Below are positions 16,496 to 25,612 of a stretch of 48,355 nucleotides of DNA, one piece after another. Numbering within the stretch: the stretch's first letter is position 1; each line of letters opens with the position of its first letter. The DNA lies in contig NZ_BAABDD010000033.1 of the NCBI RefSeq assembly GCF_039539445.1, positions 1 to 48,355 on the forward strand, in the 5' to 3' direction. This DNA comes from Salinactinospora qingdaonensis (lineage in GTDB: Bacteria > Actinomycetota > Actinomycetes > Streptosporangiales > Streptosporangiaceae). The notes under the pieces were generated by a model. That model made no database searches, was not told the origin of the DNA, and saw nothing but the letters and a program-made list of their open reading frames with translations. Made by a program: the position numbers and the translations under genes.

Positions 16496-18694
16496 GTGAC
16501 ACGTAACGATGACAGTTCGGGGTTTGTCCCCGCCTCCGACGATTCCGAGCCCGAACAGCTATCCTCACCCCACACGGCCTCCTTCGGCGATGACGCCGCG
16601 GCCAACGACTCCGAACAGTTGCCGTTCGCCGTACCGCCACCGCCGTATGCCATCGCCGATCCCGCCGATGACTGGCGAGACAGTGGAGAGCGATCGCGGG
16701 AGCATTGGGCGGCCCCCAGCGAGTCGCCTCTCTCACCACCGCCAGCAGGATCATCGCAGCCACACGGCCGGCACGCCGCCGCGCCCACCGACGCCTCCGG
16801 AGGCGAACACACCTCCGCCGGGGCCGGGGGCGCGAACCGGGAAGATGAAGTTGTCGTTTCGCCGCCCACGGATAACCTCCGGAGTTCTCCCATCGCACCG
16901 AATACCAACGACCCCCACGATGGTCGGGCCGAGCCCGGTCAGTCCGCTTCCTATCCCCCATACCCAGACCCTCCGTACCAAGACGGAGCAGAGCAGGGTA
17001 TGGGCGGACCTGCCCAGGGGCCATGGAGCGGCCCACCTCCCCTAGGCTCGGAGGCACCCGGCCAGGCCGGGGCGCCGCCTAGCGGACCGTGGCAGTCTCC
17101 CCAACCGCCGCAGGGCCAGCAGCCGCCCCAGGGACCGGCGCCCGGCACCCCGTCCCCACCACCCGCCGAGGGGCAACGTCCCCCGCTGGCAGGGCCGCCT
17201 CCGGCCCAGGGGCCCGGGCAGCCACCGGCTGATTGGCACGGAGTGGGCACACAGGGACCCAGCGGGCAGCAGCCACCGCAGCCCCCGCCGCAGGAGAGCC
17301 CCAGCGGCCCGCACGGCGCCCCTCCCCCGCCACCTCCGCCGCCCCACCAGCCCTATCCACCGCAGGCCCCTCACAGCGGCGGCGAGCAGCCGTGGCAAGG
17401 AGCGGGCCCCCAAGGGCCGGCTACACCTCCGTCAGGACCGCAATACCCCCCGCACGGGCCTGCCGCCGGACCGAACTCGCCCTCCGGGGCTCAGCCGCCT
17501 TCCGGCGCCCCCGCCTACGGACCCCAGCAGGGCGGATACGGTCCGCAGCAGCCGCAGCACGCCCCGCCGCCAGGGCCAGGAGGGACACAAGCCGGGCCGC
17601 CGCACGGGCATGCGCCCGCCCCACCTCCCGGCCAGCACTCCCCCCACCCCTATCCGGGACCGCCGCAGGGACAGCCACCAGCCGGCTCGGGACAGCCGTC
17701 CCAGCCGCTCCCGGGTTACGGCGCTCCCCCGCCGGGCGGCCCCTCCGCTCTCCAAGGACGGGTCGTGCCTCCCGGAGGGAACGAGAATGCCGCAGCCCAT
17801 GGACTGTTCCCGGGTGCACCTGGCGAGGCGGCGGCTCAGCCCCCCTACGGCGGCGATGCCGGCGCCACCCAGTCGATGCGCCCCGTCGACGACGGATCGG
17901 TGAACCCGCCCGGTAATGCTCCCGCGAACGACGCTTTCGACGGGCGGCCCATGTTCCGGGACGAAACCGTTGCGCCCGGCAAGAGCAACACCACTGCCGA
18001 GATCGACGTCTCCTCGTTCAAGAGCGCTTCCGGCTCGCCGCGCAGGCTCGACCGCAACCGGGCCGCCCTTATCGGCGCCGGTTTCCTCGCCCTGCTGGTT
18101 GCGGCCGGCGGCGCGGCATTCCTGTTCGCGATCCAGCCCGGCGGCTCTTCGGGCGAGTACGACGTCGCCCGGGTGTCCAACGAGTCGAACGACTCCGAGG
18201 CCCTGTCGATCAACGAACTCTTCGCCGCCGAGACCATCGAGGTCGGCGACGAGACGTTTACGCTGGCACAAACCGACGACACCGAAGAGTGCGCCACCAC
18301 GACACACGGCGGCTACGGCGAGGTGCTCAACAACAACGATTGCCGCCAGGTCGTCAGGGCCTCCTACGTCAACGAGGACCAGACGCACGCGGTCACGGTC
18401 GGTGTGGCGGCTATGGCCAATGCCGAAGGCGCTCAGGCCGCCCAAGAAGGCCAAGACCTGGCCTCGGCCACCTGGTTCGCGGGACTGTCCGGCGAGGAGG
18501 GCAGCGGGGCGGAGAACCTCGACTACGCCGGAGGCCACGCCAGCGGCGCCGTCTGGGGGCGTTACCTGATCTTCTCCCTCGCTGCCAACAGCGACGGCCA
18601 GGCTCCCGCAAGCGAGGACACCGAACTGGCCGATATCAGTAAGGCGTTCGTCAACATTCCCTTGACCTCGCTGGGCGAGCGGGCCAAGGGCTGA
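16496..18694 (+). CDS. Proline-rich single-pass membrane protein
   Basis: The 732-residue product has three parts. Residues 1 to about 520 are disordered: an acidic stretch, then long Pro/Gly/Gln-rich sequence. One membrane segment lies near 521-545 (ALIGAGFLALLVAAGGAAFLF). The last roughly 185 residues would be outside the cell and contain two Cys (EECATT, NNDCRQVVRA), probably disulfide-bonded, in a small globular domain (RASYVNEDQTHAVTVGVA). I do not recognise a named family. The start at 16496 (GTG) is chosen for GAGGAA 7 nt upstream. It sits alone between rplM-rpsI and truA. A role at the cell envelope is an inference from topology. Confidence 0.75.
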   Translation: MTRNDDSSGFVPASDDSEPEQLSSPHTASFGDDAAANDSEQLPFAVPPPPYAIADPADDWRDSGERSREHWAAPSESPLSPPPAGSSQPHGRHAAAPTDASGGEHTSAGAGGANREDEVVVSPPTDNLRSSPIAPNTNDPHDGRAEPGQSASYPPYPDPPYQDGAEQGMGGPAQGPWSGPPPLGSEAPGQAGAPPSGPWQSPQPPQGQQPPQGPAPGTPSPPPAEGQRPPLAGPPPAQGPGQPPADWHGVGTQGPSGQQPPQPPPQESPSGPHGAPPPPPPPPHQPYPPQAPHSGGEQPWQGAGPQGPATPPSGPQYPPHGPAAGPNSPSGAQPPSGAPAYGPQQGGYGPQQPQHAPPPGPGGTQAGPPHGHAPAPPPGQHSPHPYPGPPQGQPPAGSGQPSQPLPGYGAPPPGGPSALQGRVVPPGGNENAAAHGLFPGAPGEAAAQPPYGGDAGATQSMRPVDDGSVNPPGNAPANDAFDGRPMFRDETVAPGKSNTTAEIDVSSFKSASGSPRRLDRNRAALIGAGFLALLVAAGGAAFLFAIQPGGSSGEYDVARVSNESNDSEALSINELFAAETIEVGDETFTLAQTDDTEECATTTHGGYGEVLNNNDCRQVVRASYVNEDQTHAVTVGVAAMANAEGAQAAQEGQDLASATWFAGLSGEEGSGAENLDYAGGHASGAVWGRYLIFSLAANSDGQAPASEDTELADISKAFVNIPLTSLGERAKG

Positions 18695-18736
18695 CGTCGC
18701 TGGGCACCGCGCGCGGTAACGCGCGGAAGAAAACGA

Positions 18737-18796
18737 AAAACGGGCGGGTGTCGTGGCGCCTTCCGCACGTGCAGTGCCACGACGCCCGCCCGTTTT
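18737..18796 (+). terminator. Strong intrinsic terminator
   Basis: A 21-bp stem (18737-18757 with 18776-18796) has one G-T pair and an 18-nt loop. The stem ends in AAAA on the left and TTTT on the right, followed by GTCTCTC, so it can work in both directions. It lies 42 nt after the proline-rich protein stop. Confidence 0.9.
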
Positions 18797-18937
18797 GTCT
18801 CTCATCGCCCGGCCAGCGAGCCAAGAAGCAGGGCGGGAGGAGGATCGGCCCGCCTCGGAGCGGCCCGCACGGCGATACGAAGGACGGAAGAACCGCCGCG
18901 ACCGATATGGAGCGCAGCCGGCCCCGCCGAGCGGACC

Positions 18938-19099
18938 AGGTTCTGATTTTCGAACGGCTGAGGTGGGGGCTGTGGGGTTCGTCGTGGGCTCGTGCCTCGA
19001 TCGCTGCGCGATCTCGTCGGCCCATGGGGCGCCGGCGGACGCGCTCACCCGCTTTTCGCCCACCGCCCGCTCTCGCCGCCCTTTCCGAAAACAGAACCT
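18938..19099 (+). repeat. Dispersed repeat element, copy A, with terminal inverted repeats
   Basis: A 162-bp element with ends AGGTTCTGATTTTCG (18938-18952) and CGAAAACAGAACCT (19086-19099) that pair with each other. It contains the 29-nt core at 18988-19016 and, near the right end, the segment CTCTCGCCGCCCTTT shared with copy B. Its right end overlaps the last bases of the truA stop codon. The region 18797-18937 before it shows no gene. Confidence 0.8.
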
Positions 19100-19952
19100 A
19101 ACCGCACTCCAGAGTGCGGACGCGGCGGGTGGCCTGGGCGCGGCTCGCTAGGTCGGCGTCCTCGGGATAGCGGATCTCCTCAAGACTGAGGCCATGGGGC
19201 GGAACCACGTACACAGCGGAGTCGCGCACGCCCCCCGCCAAAACCCGGCCCGGCCAGGCGATGTCGCGACGACCGTCGCCAACGGCGAGCAAGGCTCCGA
19301 CGAGCGCGCGGACCATGTTGTGGCAGAAAGCGTCGGCCTGCACCGTGGCGGCGTAGAAATGGGGCTGCTCCATGCGCTCCCACGACAGCCGCTGGAGTTC
19401 GCGGATCGTCGTCGCCCCCTCGCGCTTGCGGCAGTAGGCGGCGAAATCGTGCTCTCCCAGGAGAGCGCCGGCGGCGGTGTTCATCCGCTCCACGTCAAGC
19501 GGTCGACGGTGCCACAGCACATCGTGACGGCGCAACGGATCGACCCCCCACGGGGCGTCACTGACCCGGTAGACATAGCGGCGAAACAGCGGTGAGAAGC
19601 GCGCGTCAAAGCCCTCGGGCGCCGGCGCCACCCCGTGGACCCGCAGGTCGCCCGGGAGCACGGCCGCCAAGCGGCGCGGCAGCCGCTCTCCCTCCACCTG
19701 CCACACCCGCTCAGGTAGGTCAAGGTGGGCGACCTGGCCCCGAGCGTGCACGCCGGCGTCTGTGCGGCCGGCCACCGTCAGCTTGGGTTCCTCGGGCAAC
19801 CGCAGCACCCGCGCCAGGGCGGCCTGCAACTCACCTTGGACGGTGCGCCGCTGCGGCTGCTGGGCCCAGCCGGAGAATTCGGTGCCGTCATAGGCGATGT
19901 CCAGCCGTAGCCGCAGCGGTCGTTCCTCGCTCGTCGGCTCCCTTAACTCCAC
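19098..19952 (-). CDS. truA: tRNA pseudouridine synthase A
   Basis: TruA forms pseudouridine at positions 38-40 of the anticodon arm. The 284-residue protein carries DIAYDGTEFSGWAQQ, the catalytic-Asp motif VAGRTDAGVHARGQ, the RRYVYRV segment and FCHNMVRALVGALLAVG. The open frame extends upstream to 20042, but that part reads through a terminator palindrome. The GTG at 19952 with GAGGAGG 11 nt upstream is the likely start. Last gene of the alpha operon, separated from rplQ by an intrinsic-terminator-like hairpin. Confidence 0.95.
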   Translation of the reverse strand: MELREPTSEERPLRLRLDIAYDGTEFSGWAQQPQRRTVQGELQAALARVLRLPEEPKLTVAGRTDAGVHARGQVAHLDLPERVWQVEGERLPRRLAAVLPGDLRVHGVAPAPEGFDARFSPLFRRYVYRVSDAPWGVDPLRRHDVLWHRRPLDVERMNTAAGALLGEHDFAAYCRKREGATTIRELQRLSWERMEQPHFYAATVQADAFCHNMVRALVGALLAVGDGRRDIAWPGRVLAGGVRDSAVYVVPPHGLSLEEIRYPEDADLASRAQATRRVRTLECG

Positions 19953-19992
19953 TCGCGCCAACGCCTCCTCACACCCCAAGAACGCAAAGCCC

Positions 19993-20035
19993 GAAAAAGC
20001 ACGGGTGCCAGGTTCCCGCGGGAACCTGGCACCCG
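19993..20035 (-). terminator. Perfect 34-bp palindrome with T-run between rplQ and truA
   Basis: Positions 20002-20035 are a perfect palindrome (17-bp arms, centred on CCCG-CGGG). On the minus strand it is followed by TGCTTTTTCGGG, giving a stem and T-run. It should terminate or attenuate transcription after rplQ, before truA. Confidence 0.8.
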
Positions 20036-20075
20036 ACGCCACAAGGCGGACTGCAAAGGTAGGGACTGAAGAGCC

Positions 20076-20558
20076 CTACGTCTCGTCCTTCTCCTCGGTC
20101 TCCTCAGTCTCGGCCTGCGCACCGGCCGCCTGCCCGCCGGCCTCCGCAGCCGCGGCCTCCTGCGCGGCTTGGGCGCCGCGCGTGGTGGCGGCGTTGGCCG
20201 GCAGGGCCTCCACCAGCTCGATCATGGCCATGGGGGCGTTGTCGCCCTTGCGCGGACCGATCTTGGTGATACGGGTGTAGCCGCCGTTGCGGTTCTCGTA
20301 GCGCGGGCCGATCTCGGTGAAGAGCTCGTGCACGACCCCCTTGTCGGAGATCTTGCGCAGCACGAGGCGACGAGCGTGCAGGTCACCGCGCTTGCCCAGG
20401 GTGATGAGCTTCTCGGCGTAGGGACGCAGCCGCTTGGCCTTCGCCTCGGTGGTCTTGATTCGACCGTGCTGGAACAGCGAGGCCGCCAGGTTCGCCAGCA
20501 TGAGCTGCTCATGTGATGGGCCGGAACCTAGGCGAGGCCCCTTGGTCGGCGTGGGCAT
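20076..20558 (-). CDS. rplQ: 50S ribosomal protein L17
   Basis: L17 lies near the peptide exit tunnel. The N-terminal roughly 115 residues are typical (MPTPTKGPRLGSGPSHEQLM, LANLAASLFQHGRIKTTEAK, GYTRITKIGPRKGDNAPMA). A 40-residue Ala/Glu/Gln-rich acidic tail follows, a lineage extension with no known role. ATG start with GAGGAG about 10 nt upstream. It follows rpoA by 69 nt. Confidence 0.97.
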   Translation of the reverse strand: MPTPTKGPRLGSGPSHEQLMLANLAASLFQHGRIKTTEAKAKRLRPYAEKLITLGKRGDLHARRLVLRKISDKGVVHELFTEIGPRYENRNGGYTRITKIGPRKGDNAPMAMIELVEALPANAATTRGAQAAQEAAAAEAGGQAAGAQAETEETEEKDET

Positions 20559-20627
20559 GGTTGTGGTTCTCCTCGTCGGTGGGACCCGCGTCCGTCACTC
20601 GGCCGTGGGTCTAAAACGTGCTACCGG

Positions 20628-21647
20628 CTAGAACTGCTCCGTCTCGACGTAGGACTCGTCGTCGTCCTCGGAGCCGTAAGAGTCGGCCGCGCTGGTGGGG
20701 TCGAACCCGGGCGGGGAGTCCTTGAGGGAGAGCCCCATGTCGACCAGCTTCTGCTTGACCTCTTCGATGGACTTCGCGCCGAAGTTCCTTATATCCAGCA
20801 GGTCCTGCTCGGAGCGGGCGACAAGCTCACCCACGGAGTGGATGCCCTCGCGCTTGAGGCAGTTGTAGGAGCGGACGGTGAGGTTGAGATCCTCGATGGG
20901 CAAAGCAAGGTCCGCGGCGAGGGCGGCGTCCGAGGGGGACGGCCCCATGTCGATGCCCTCGGCGTCGACGTTGAGCTCACGGGCCAGGCTGAACAGCTCC
21001 ACGAGAGTCTTGCCGGCGCTGGCCACGGCGTCGCGGGCCCGGATCGCCGGCTTGGTCTCCACGTCCAGGATCAGCCGGTCGAAGTCGGTGCGCTGCTCCA
21101 CACGGGTGGCTTCGACCTTGTAGGTGACACGCAGGACCGGCGAGTAGATCGAGTCGATCGGAATCCGGCCGATGTCTTGCCCTTGCTGCTTGTTTTGCGA
21201 CGCGGAGACGTAACCGCGGCCACGCTCGACCGTCAGCTCCATCTCAAGTTTGCCCTTGCCGTTGAGAGTCGCGATGTGCAGCTCGGGGTTGTGGACCTCA
21301 ACCCCGGCCGGCGGAGCGATGTCGGCAGCCGTGACCGTTCCCGGCCCCTGCTTGCGCAGGTACATCAGCACCGGCTCATCGTGTTCGGAGCTGACGACCA
21401 GCCCCTTGAGGTTGAGGATGATCTCGGTGACGTCTTCCTTGACGCCGGGCACGGTGGTGAACTCGTGCTCGACGCCCTCGATGCGGATGTTGGTCACAGC
21501 CGCACCCGGAATGGACGACAGCAGGGTACGACGCAGCGAGTTGCCGATCGTGTACCCGAATCCCGGCTCCAGCGGCTCGATCACGAACTTGGAGCGAAGG
21601 TCCGAGGTCGACTCTTCGGTGAGGGTTGGACGCTGAGCGATCAGCAT
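20628..21647 (-). CDS. rpoA: RNA polymerase alpha subunit
   Basis: The 339-residue protein has an N-terminal assembly domain (EPLEPGFGYTIGNSLRRTLLSSIPGAAV), a linker and a C-terminal DNA/activator-binding domain (LNLTVRSYNCLKREGIHSVG, NFGAKSIEEVKQKL), ending in an acidic tail. The open frame runs upstream to 21947, but MLIAQRPTLTEE at 21647 is the family start, with GGAAG 7 nt upstream; an ATG two codons earlier is also possible. As in Streptomyces, no rpsD lies between rpsK and rpoA. Confidence 0.97.
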   Translation of the reverse strand: MLIAQRPTLTEESTSDLRSKFVIEPLEPGFGYTIGNSLRRTLLSSIPGAAVTNIRIEGVEHEFTTVPGVKEDVTEIILNLKGLVVSSEHDEPVLMYLRKQGPGTVTAADIAPPAGVEVHNPELHIATLNGKGKLEMELTVERGRGYVSASQNKQQGQDIGRIPIDSIYSPVLRVTYKVEATRVEQRTDFDRLILDVETKPAIRARDAVASAGKTLVELFSLARELNVDAEGIDMGPSPSDAALAADLALPIEDLNLTVRSYNCLKREGIHSVGELVARSEQDLLDIRNFGAKSIEEVKQKLVDMGLSLKDSPPGFDPTSAADSYGSEDDDESYVETEQF

Positions 21648-21789
21648 GGCCATTCTTCCTTTCCCACGGCCGCCCGCTATTTGACGGCCACTGGTGGGGC
21701 TCCGCGGGCGCGAAGCCTCGTAATTACCCAATTCCCCGTGTGCCCAAAGGCATAGCGGGAACAGCGCGGCGAACGCCGCTTCGGGAGGG

Positions 21790-22194
<405 letters not shown>

Positions 22195-22264
22195 TGGCGA
22201 AAACTCCTGAGATCATCGGTCCGTTGGTGTTCCGGACGCGAACGAGAACGTCAGTCCGGACGGA

Positions 22265-22645
22265 CTACTTCCTACCGGCCTTCTTCTTACCGGCCACGGT
22301 CTTCTTCTTCCCCTTGCGCGTGCGCGCGTTGGTCTGCGTGCGCTGGCCGTGCACAGGAAGGTTGCGGCGGTGCCGGATGCCTTGGTAGCTACCGATCTCC
22401 ATCTTGCGCCGGATGTCGGCCTGAACCTCGCGACGGAGGTCACCTTCGACCTGATAGTTGGCGTCGATCCAGTCGCGCAGCTTGATCAACTGATCCTCGG
22501 TGAGCTGGTGCACGCGGGTCGAGGGGTCGACACCCGTATTTTGCAGGGTTTCGACGGCGCGCGTGTGGCCAACCCCGTAGAGATAGGTGAGAGCGATCTC
22601 CACCCGCTTGTCGCGGGGGAGATCGACGCCGGCAATACGTGCCAT
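22265..22645 (-). CDS. rpsM: 30S ribosomal protein S13
   Basis: S13 sits in the 30S head and contacts the 50S subunit and P-site tRNA. The 126-residue protein shows MARIAGVDLPRDKRVEIALT, the helix-two-turn-helix region YGVGHTRA, and GIRHRRNLPVHGQRTQTNAR with a Lys-rich tail. ATG start with AAGGAG 9 nt upstream. About 210 nt separate it from rpmJ. Confidence 0.98.
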   Translation of the reverse strand: MARIAGVDLPRDKRVEIALTYLYGVGHTRAVETLQNTGVDPSTRVHQLTEDQLIKLRDWIDANYQVEGDLRREVQADIRRKMEIGSYQGIRHRRNLPVHGQRTQTNARTRKGKKKTVAGKKKAGRK

Positions 22646-22854
22646 GTGGGCGATCTCCTTCGTGCTATGCGGAGGTCTTTCCCGCTCTCTTTCCTCTCAT
22701 CGCCCAATCGACGAGGCCCCGGCCTCCGACCGGGGGTTATTCCCGAGGCGCCGCGTGGGAATCGAGAACGGGACTTAGCGTGACTTACAGGTCACAAGCG
22801 CTCGCTGCCCCTGTACAGGGGTACGCGCCGGATCGTACGGTCAAGAAGATGGGA

Positions 22855-22968
22855 TCAGCCTTGGCGCTGCTTGTGCCGCGGATCAGAGCAGATGACCATG
22901 ATCCGGCCGTTGCGGCGGATCACCCTGCACTTGGAACAGATCTTCTTGACGCTGGGCTTGACCTTCAT
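22855..22968 (-). CDS. rpmJ: 50S ribosomal protein L36
   Basis: A 37-residue gene. Translation gives MKVKPSVKKICSKCRVIRRN, then GRIMVICSDPRHKQRQG. The CxxC (Cys11, Cys14) with Cys27 and His32 makes the zinc-binding type of L36. It lies between infA and rpsM in the usual order. Confidence 0.97.
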   Translation of the reverse strand: MKVKPSVKKICSKCRVIRRNGRIMVICSDPRHKQRQG

Positions 22969-23031
22969 GGTGGCTCCGGACTTCGTAGACACCGCACCCA
23001 CGCCCGTGACCGGGCGGCCAACGCAGTGCGG

Positions 23032-23253
23032 CTACTTGTAGCGGTAAACGATGCGCCCGCGCGTGAGGTCGTACGGGCTCAGCTCAACGACGACCCGGTC
23101 GTCGGGAAGAATGCGGATGTAGTGCATTCGCATCTTGCCGCTGATGTGGGCAAGGACCTTGTGCCCGTTGTCGAGCTCCACTCGGAACATAGCGTTGGGT
23201 AGGGACTCGATAACGGAGCCCTCGATCTCGATGGCGCCGTCTTTCTTTGCCAT
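23032..23253 (-). CDS. infA: Translation initiation factor IF-1
   Basis: IF-1 binds the ribosomal A site during initiation. The 73-residue S1-like OB-fold protein (MAKKDGAIEIEGSVIESLPN, then VELDNGHKVLAHISGKMR, ending GRIVYRYK) is nearly canonical. The ATG at 23253 is chosen as the family start; GGAGG lies only 2 nt upstream, so a GTG three codons earlier (23262) cannot be excluded. First gene of the alpha operon, 63 nt before rpmJ. The 291-bp upstream gap holds TTGACC-type boxes but no convincing pair. Confidence 0.97.
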   Translation of the reverse strand: MAKKDGAIEIEGSVIESLPNAMFRVELDNGHKVLAHISGKMRMHYIRILPDDRVVVELSPYDLTRGRIVYRYK

Positions 23254-23544
23254 GTCCTCCACGCTTCGTTCATCGACTAAGTTGACTCAAACCAACCCAA
23301 CACGTCTCCAGCCGCCCCCCAGAGGTAACGCGGCCACTATTGGCGACAACACCTGGGAACGCGCCGTAAGAGATGGGCACGCTGGAAGATCAGGTCAACT
23401 GCAATAGCATACGCCAACGCGATGAACGGGCGCGAATGAAGGCAGACTGACCCAACAGCCCGCGTATGGGCTCTTCTATCTTAGCGTGTGTTGAGAGGCA
23501 TCGAGGACAGTGCCCACACCCGGGCCGCCAAAGACGTTTCCGGA

Positions 23545-24009
23545 TCAGCCTCCCCCGTCGAGACCTTCCCCAGAGCGGCGGACGAGCACCGTGCCGAGCG
23601 TGATGAAGGCCATGACGATTCCCCAGGGTACGGCAACCCACAAGAACCACGGATAGGTCGTGCCGCCGCTGCCCACCATAGCCAGCAGCCAGATCGCGAA
23701 ACACAGCGCGTTGACCCCGCCCCACGTCATCCACGGGATCAGCAGCACCGGGTTCTGCGACAAGACGGCGAGTCCGCGAGGCTTACGGCTCTTAGCCGGG
23801 ACACGGGGCAGCTCTGCGAGGTCCCACGCCGGCAGGTCGGACGTGAGTTGGTCGAGTTCACGGATACTGCGGGCTGTGTGGGCGCGCGCTATCCGACTGC
23901 TGAGTTCCTCGCTGTCGAGGCGGCCCTGCGCAAAGTGCTCCTGTAGTTGTTGGGCGACTCGGTCGCGATCGGCATCAGCGGCGCGGATCTCAGCCGAAGG
24001 CTCCGACAT
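23545..24009 (-). CDS. DUF1707 membrane protein
   Basis: A 154-residue protein with an N-terminal DUF1707 segment (IRAADADRDRVAQQLQEHFA, then GRLDSEELSSRIARAHTARS) followed by two hydrophobic helices separated by a short polar turn (GSGGTTYPW). DUF1707 proteins are common in actinobacteria and of unknown function. The start MSEPS at 24009 is preferred; an ATG four codons upstream is possible. It lies between map and infA, a slot often filled by unrelated genes. Confidence 0.8.
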   Translation of the reverse strand: MSEPSAEIRAADADRDRVAQQLQEHFAQGRLDSEELSSRIARAHTARSIRELDQLTSDLPAWDLAELPRVPAKSRKPRGLAVLSQNPVLLIPWMTWGGVNALCFAIWLLAMVGSGGTTYPWFLWVAVPWGIVMAFITLGTVLVRRSGEGLDGGG

Positions 24010-24137
24010 TGGCCTCACCATCCGCCCAGGAGTGTGCGCACCTACCGTGAACTGCTGCCGACCACCATCCTAGCCGAGCTAACCGGCGCGTCTTTGTCCG
24101 TGGAACCGGGCAAGCGGCACGGGAGGCTCACCCGTCA

Positions 24138-24965
24138 TCACCCGTCAGGGTGGGGCCATCCCCGTTCCGCGATGGTGGCGAGGTTCTCGTCCCGGGCGGT
24201 GAGCACCCTCGGTCCGTCATCGGTGATGGCTACCGAATGCTCGAAGTGCGTCGACTTGCGGCCGTCTTGGGTCACCACGGTCCAGCCGTCGTCGAGCTGG
24301 GCCACGTGGCGCTGGCCCAGGTTCACCATGGGCTCGATCGCCAGGCACATGCCCCGTACGAGCCGGATGCCCTTGCGCTGGGTGGCGTAGTTGAGCACGT
24401 GCGGCTCCATGTGCATCTCGGTACCGATGCCGTGACCGCCGTACTCGTGCACGTTGCCGTAGCTGCCGCGAGAGTCGATGTAGCTCTCGATGGCGTGGCC
24501 GATGTCGGCGAGCCGGTTGCCGGGGAGCATGGCGGCGATGCCCTGCCACATCGCCTGCTCGCACACCTGCATAGCGGTGCGTTCCTCCTCGGTCACCTCG
24601 CCCACGGCCACGGTGATCGCGGAATCGCCGTGCCAGCCGTCGAGGATGGCGCCGCAGTCGATGGAGATGAGGTCGCCCTCACGCAGCACCTTGTCGCTAC
24701 GCGGGATACCGTGGACCACTTCCTCGTTGACCGAGGCGCAGATGGAGCCGGGAAAGCCGTAGTAGCCCTTGAAGGACGGGACCGCTCCGGCTTCCCGGAT
24801 GGAGTGCTCAGCAATAGCGTCGAGGTCGAGGGTGGTTATCCCCGGCCGTACCGCCGAACGGAGGGTGTCGAGCGTGCGGGCCACAATCTGGCCCGCCGCC
24901 CGCATCTTCGCGATCTCCGGCTCGGTTTTGACCTGAACCGAAGTTCTTGTTTTCGAGAAAACCAT
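24138..24965 (-). CDS. map: Methionine aminopeptidase, type I
   Basis: It removes the initiator Met from new proteins. The 275-residue protein has the pita-bread fold with metal ligands in SIDCGAILDGWHGDSAIT (two Asp), EYGGHGIGTEMH (His), AIEPMVN (Glu) and FEHSVAIT (Glu). The first of the two in-frame start codons (GTG 24968, ATG 24965) is less likely. The ATG shares bases with the adk stop in TGATG, the signature of translational coupling. End of the spc operon. Confidence 0.96.
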   Translation of the reverse strand: MVFSKTRTSVQVKTEPEIAKMRAAGQIVARTLDTLRSAVRPGITTLDLDAIAEHSIREAGAVPSFKGYYGFPGSICASVNEEVVHGIPRSDKVLREGDLISIDCGAILDGWHGDSAITVAVGEVTEEERTAMQVCEQAMWQGIAAMLPGNRLADIGHAIESYIDSRGSYGNVHEYGGHGIGTEMHMEPHVLNYATQRKGIRLVRGMCLAIEPMVNLGQRHVAQLDDGWTVVTQDGRKSTHFEHSVAITDDGPRVLTARDENLATIAERGWPHPDG

Positions 24966-25612
24966 CACGTGGCGCGCAGCGCTGTCAGCGCCCGCTCGGT
25001 CACATCTTCGACGGCACCCGTGGCGTCGATCGTGGCGAGCAGACCTGCCTCGCTGTAGAAAGCCACCAAAGGCGCGGTCTGCTCGTGGTAGACGTCGAGA
25101 CGGTGCCGAATGGTCTCCTCTCGATCGTCCTCACGCTGGAACAGCTCACCGCCGCACGTGTCGCACACGCCCGCCACCTTCGGGGGGTCGTAGTCAACGT
25201 GCTGCGCACGGCCACAGTCGCGGCAGATCCGCCGCCCCGACAGCCGTTTGACGACCTCTTCCTCGTCCACCTTGAGCTCAAGCACCACGTCGAGGCGCTT
25301 GCCCATGTCCCCGAGCATCTTGTCGAGGGTCTCGGCTTGGGCCACGTTGCGGGGGAAGCCGTCGAGCAGGAAGCCCGACAGCGCATCGGACTCAGCGAGG
25401 CGGTCGCGAACCATGGCGTTGGTGACCTCGTCGGGAACGAGATCCCCCCGATCCATGTAGCTCTTGGCCTGCTTGCCCAACTCCGTGCCCCCGCTGACGT
25501 TGGCACGGAAGATGTCGCCTGTAGACACCTTGGGAATCGACATCTCTGACGCCAGGATCTGAGCCTGGGTCCCCTTACCGGCACCCGGAGGGCCCACCAA
25601 TACGGCACGCAC
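24965..25612 (-). CDS. adk: Adenylate kinase
   Basis: Adk interconverts ATP + AMP and 2 ADP. The 215-residue protein has the P-loop GPPGAGKGTQA near the N terminus, the AMP-binding segment STGDIFRANV, GFLLDGFPRN, and a long LID domain with CRDCG and CDTCGG, four Cys that would bind structural zinc as in Gram-positive enzymes. Its GTG start shares one base with the secY stop TAG, indicating translational coupling. Confidence 0.97.
   Translation of the reverse strand: MRAVLVGPPGAGKGTQAQILASEMSIPKVSTGDIFRANVSGGTELGKQAKSYMDRGDLVPDEVTNAMVRDRLAESDALSGFLLDGFPRNVAQAETLDKMLGDMGKRLDVVLELKVDEEEVVKRLSGRRICRDCGRAQHVDYDPPKVAGVCDTCGGELFQREDDREETIRHRLDVYHEQTAPLVAFYSEAGLLATIDATGAVEDVTERALTALRAT

Noticed and set aside
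17432..19063. Minus-strand open frame opposite the proline-rich protein gene
   Set aside because: Low-complexity Arg/Gly-rich translation mirroring the Pro-rich repeat, crossing a strong terminator.
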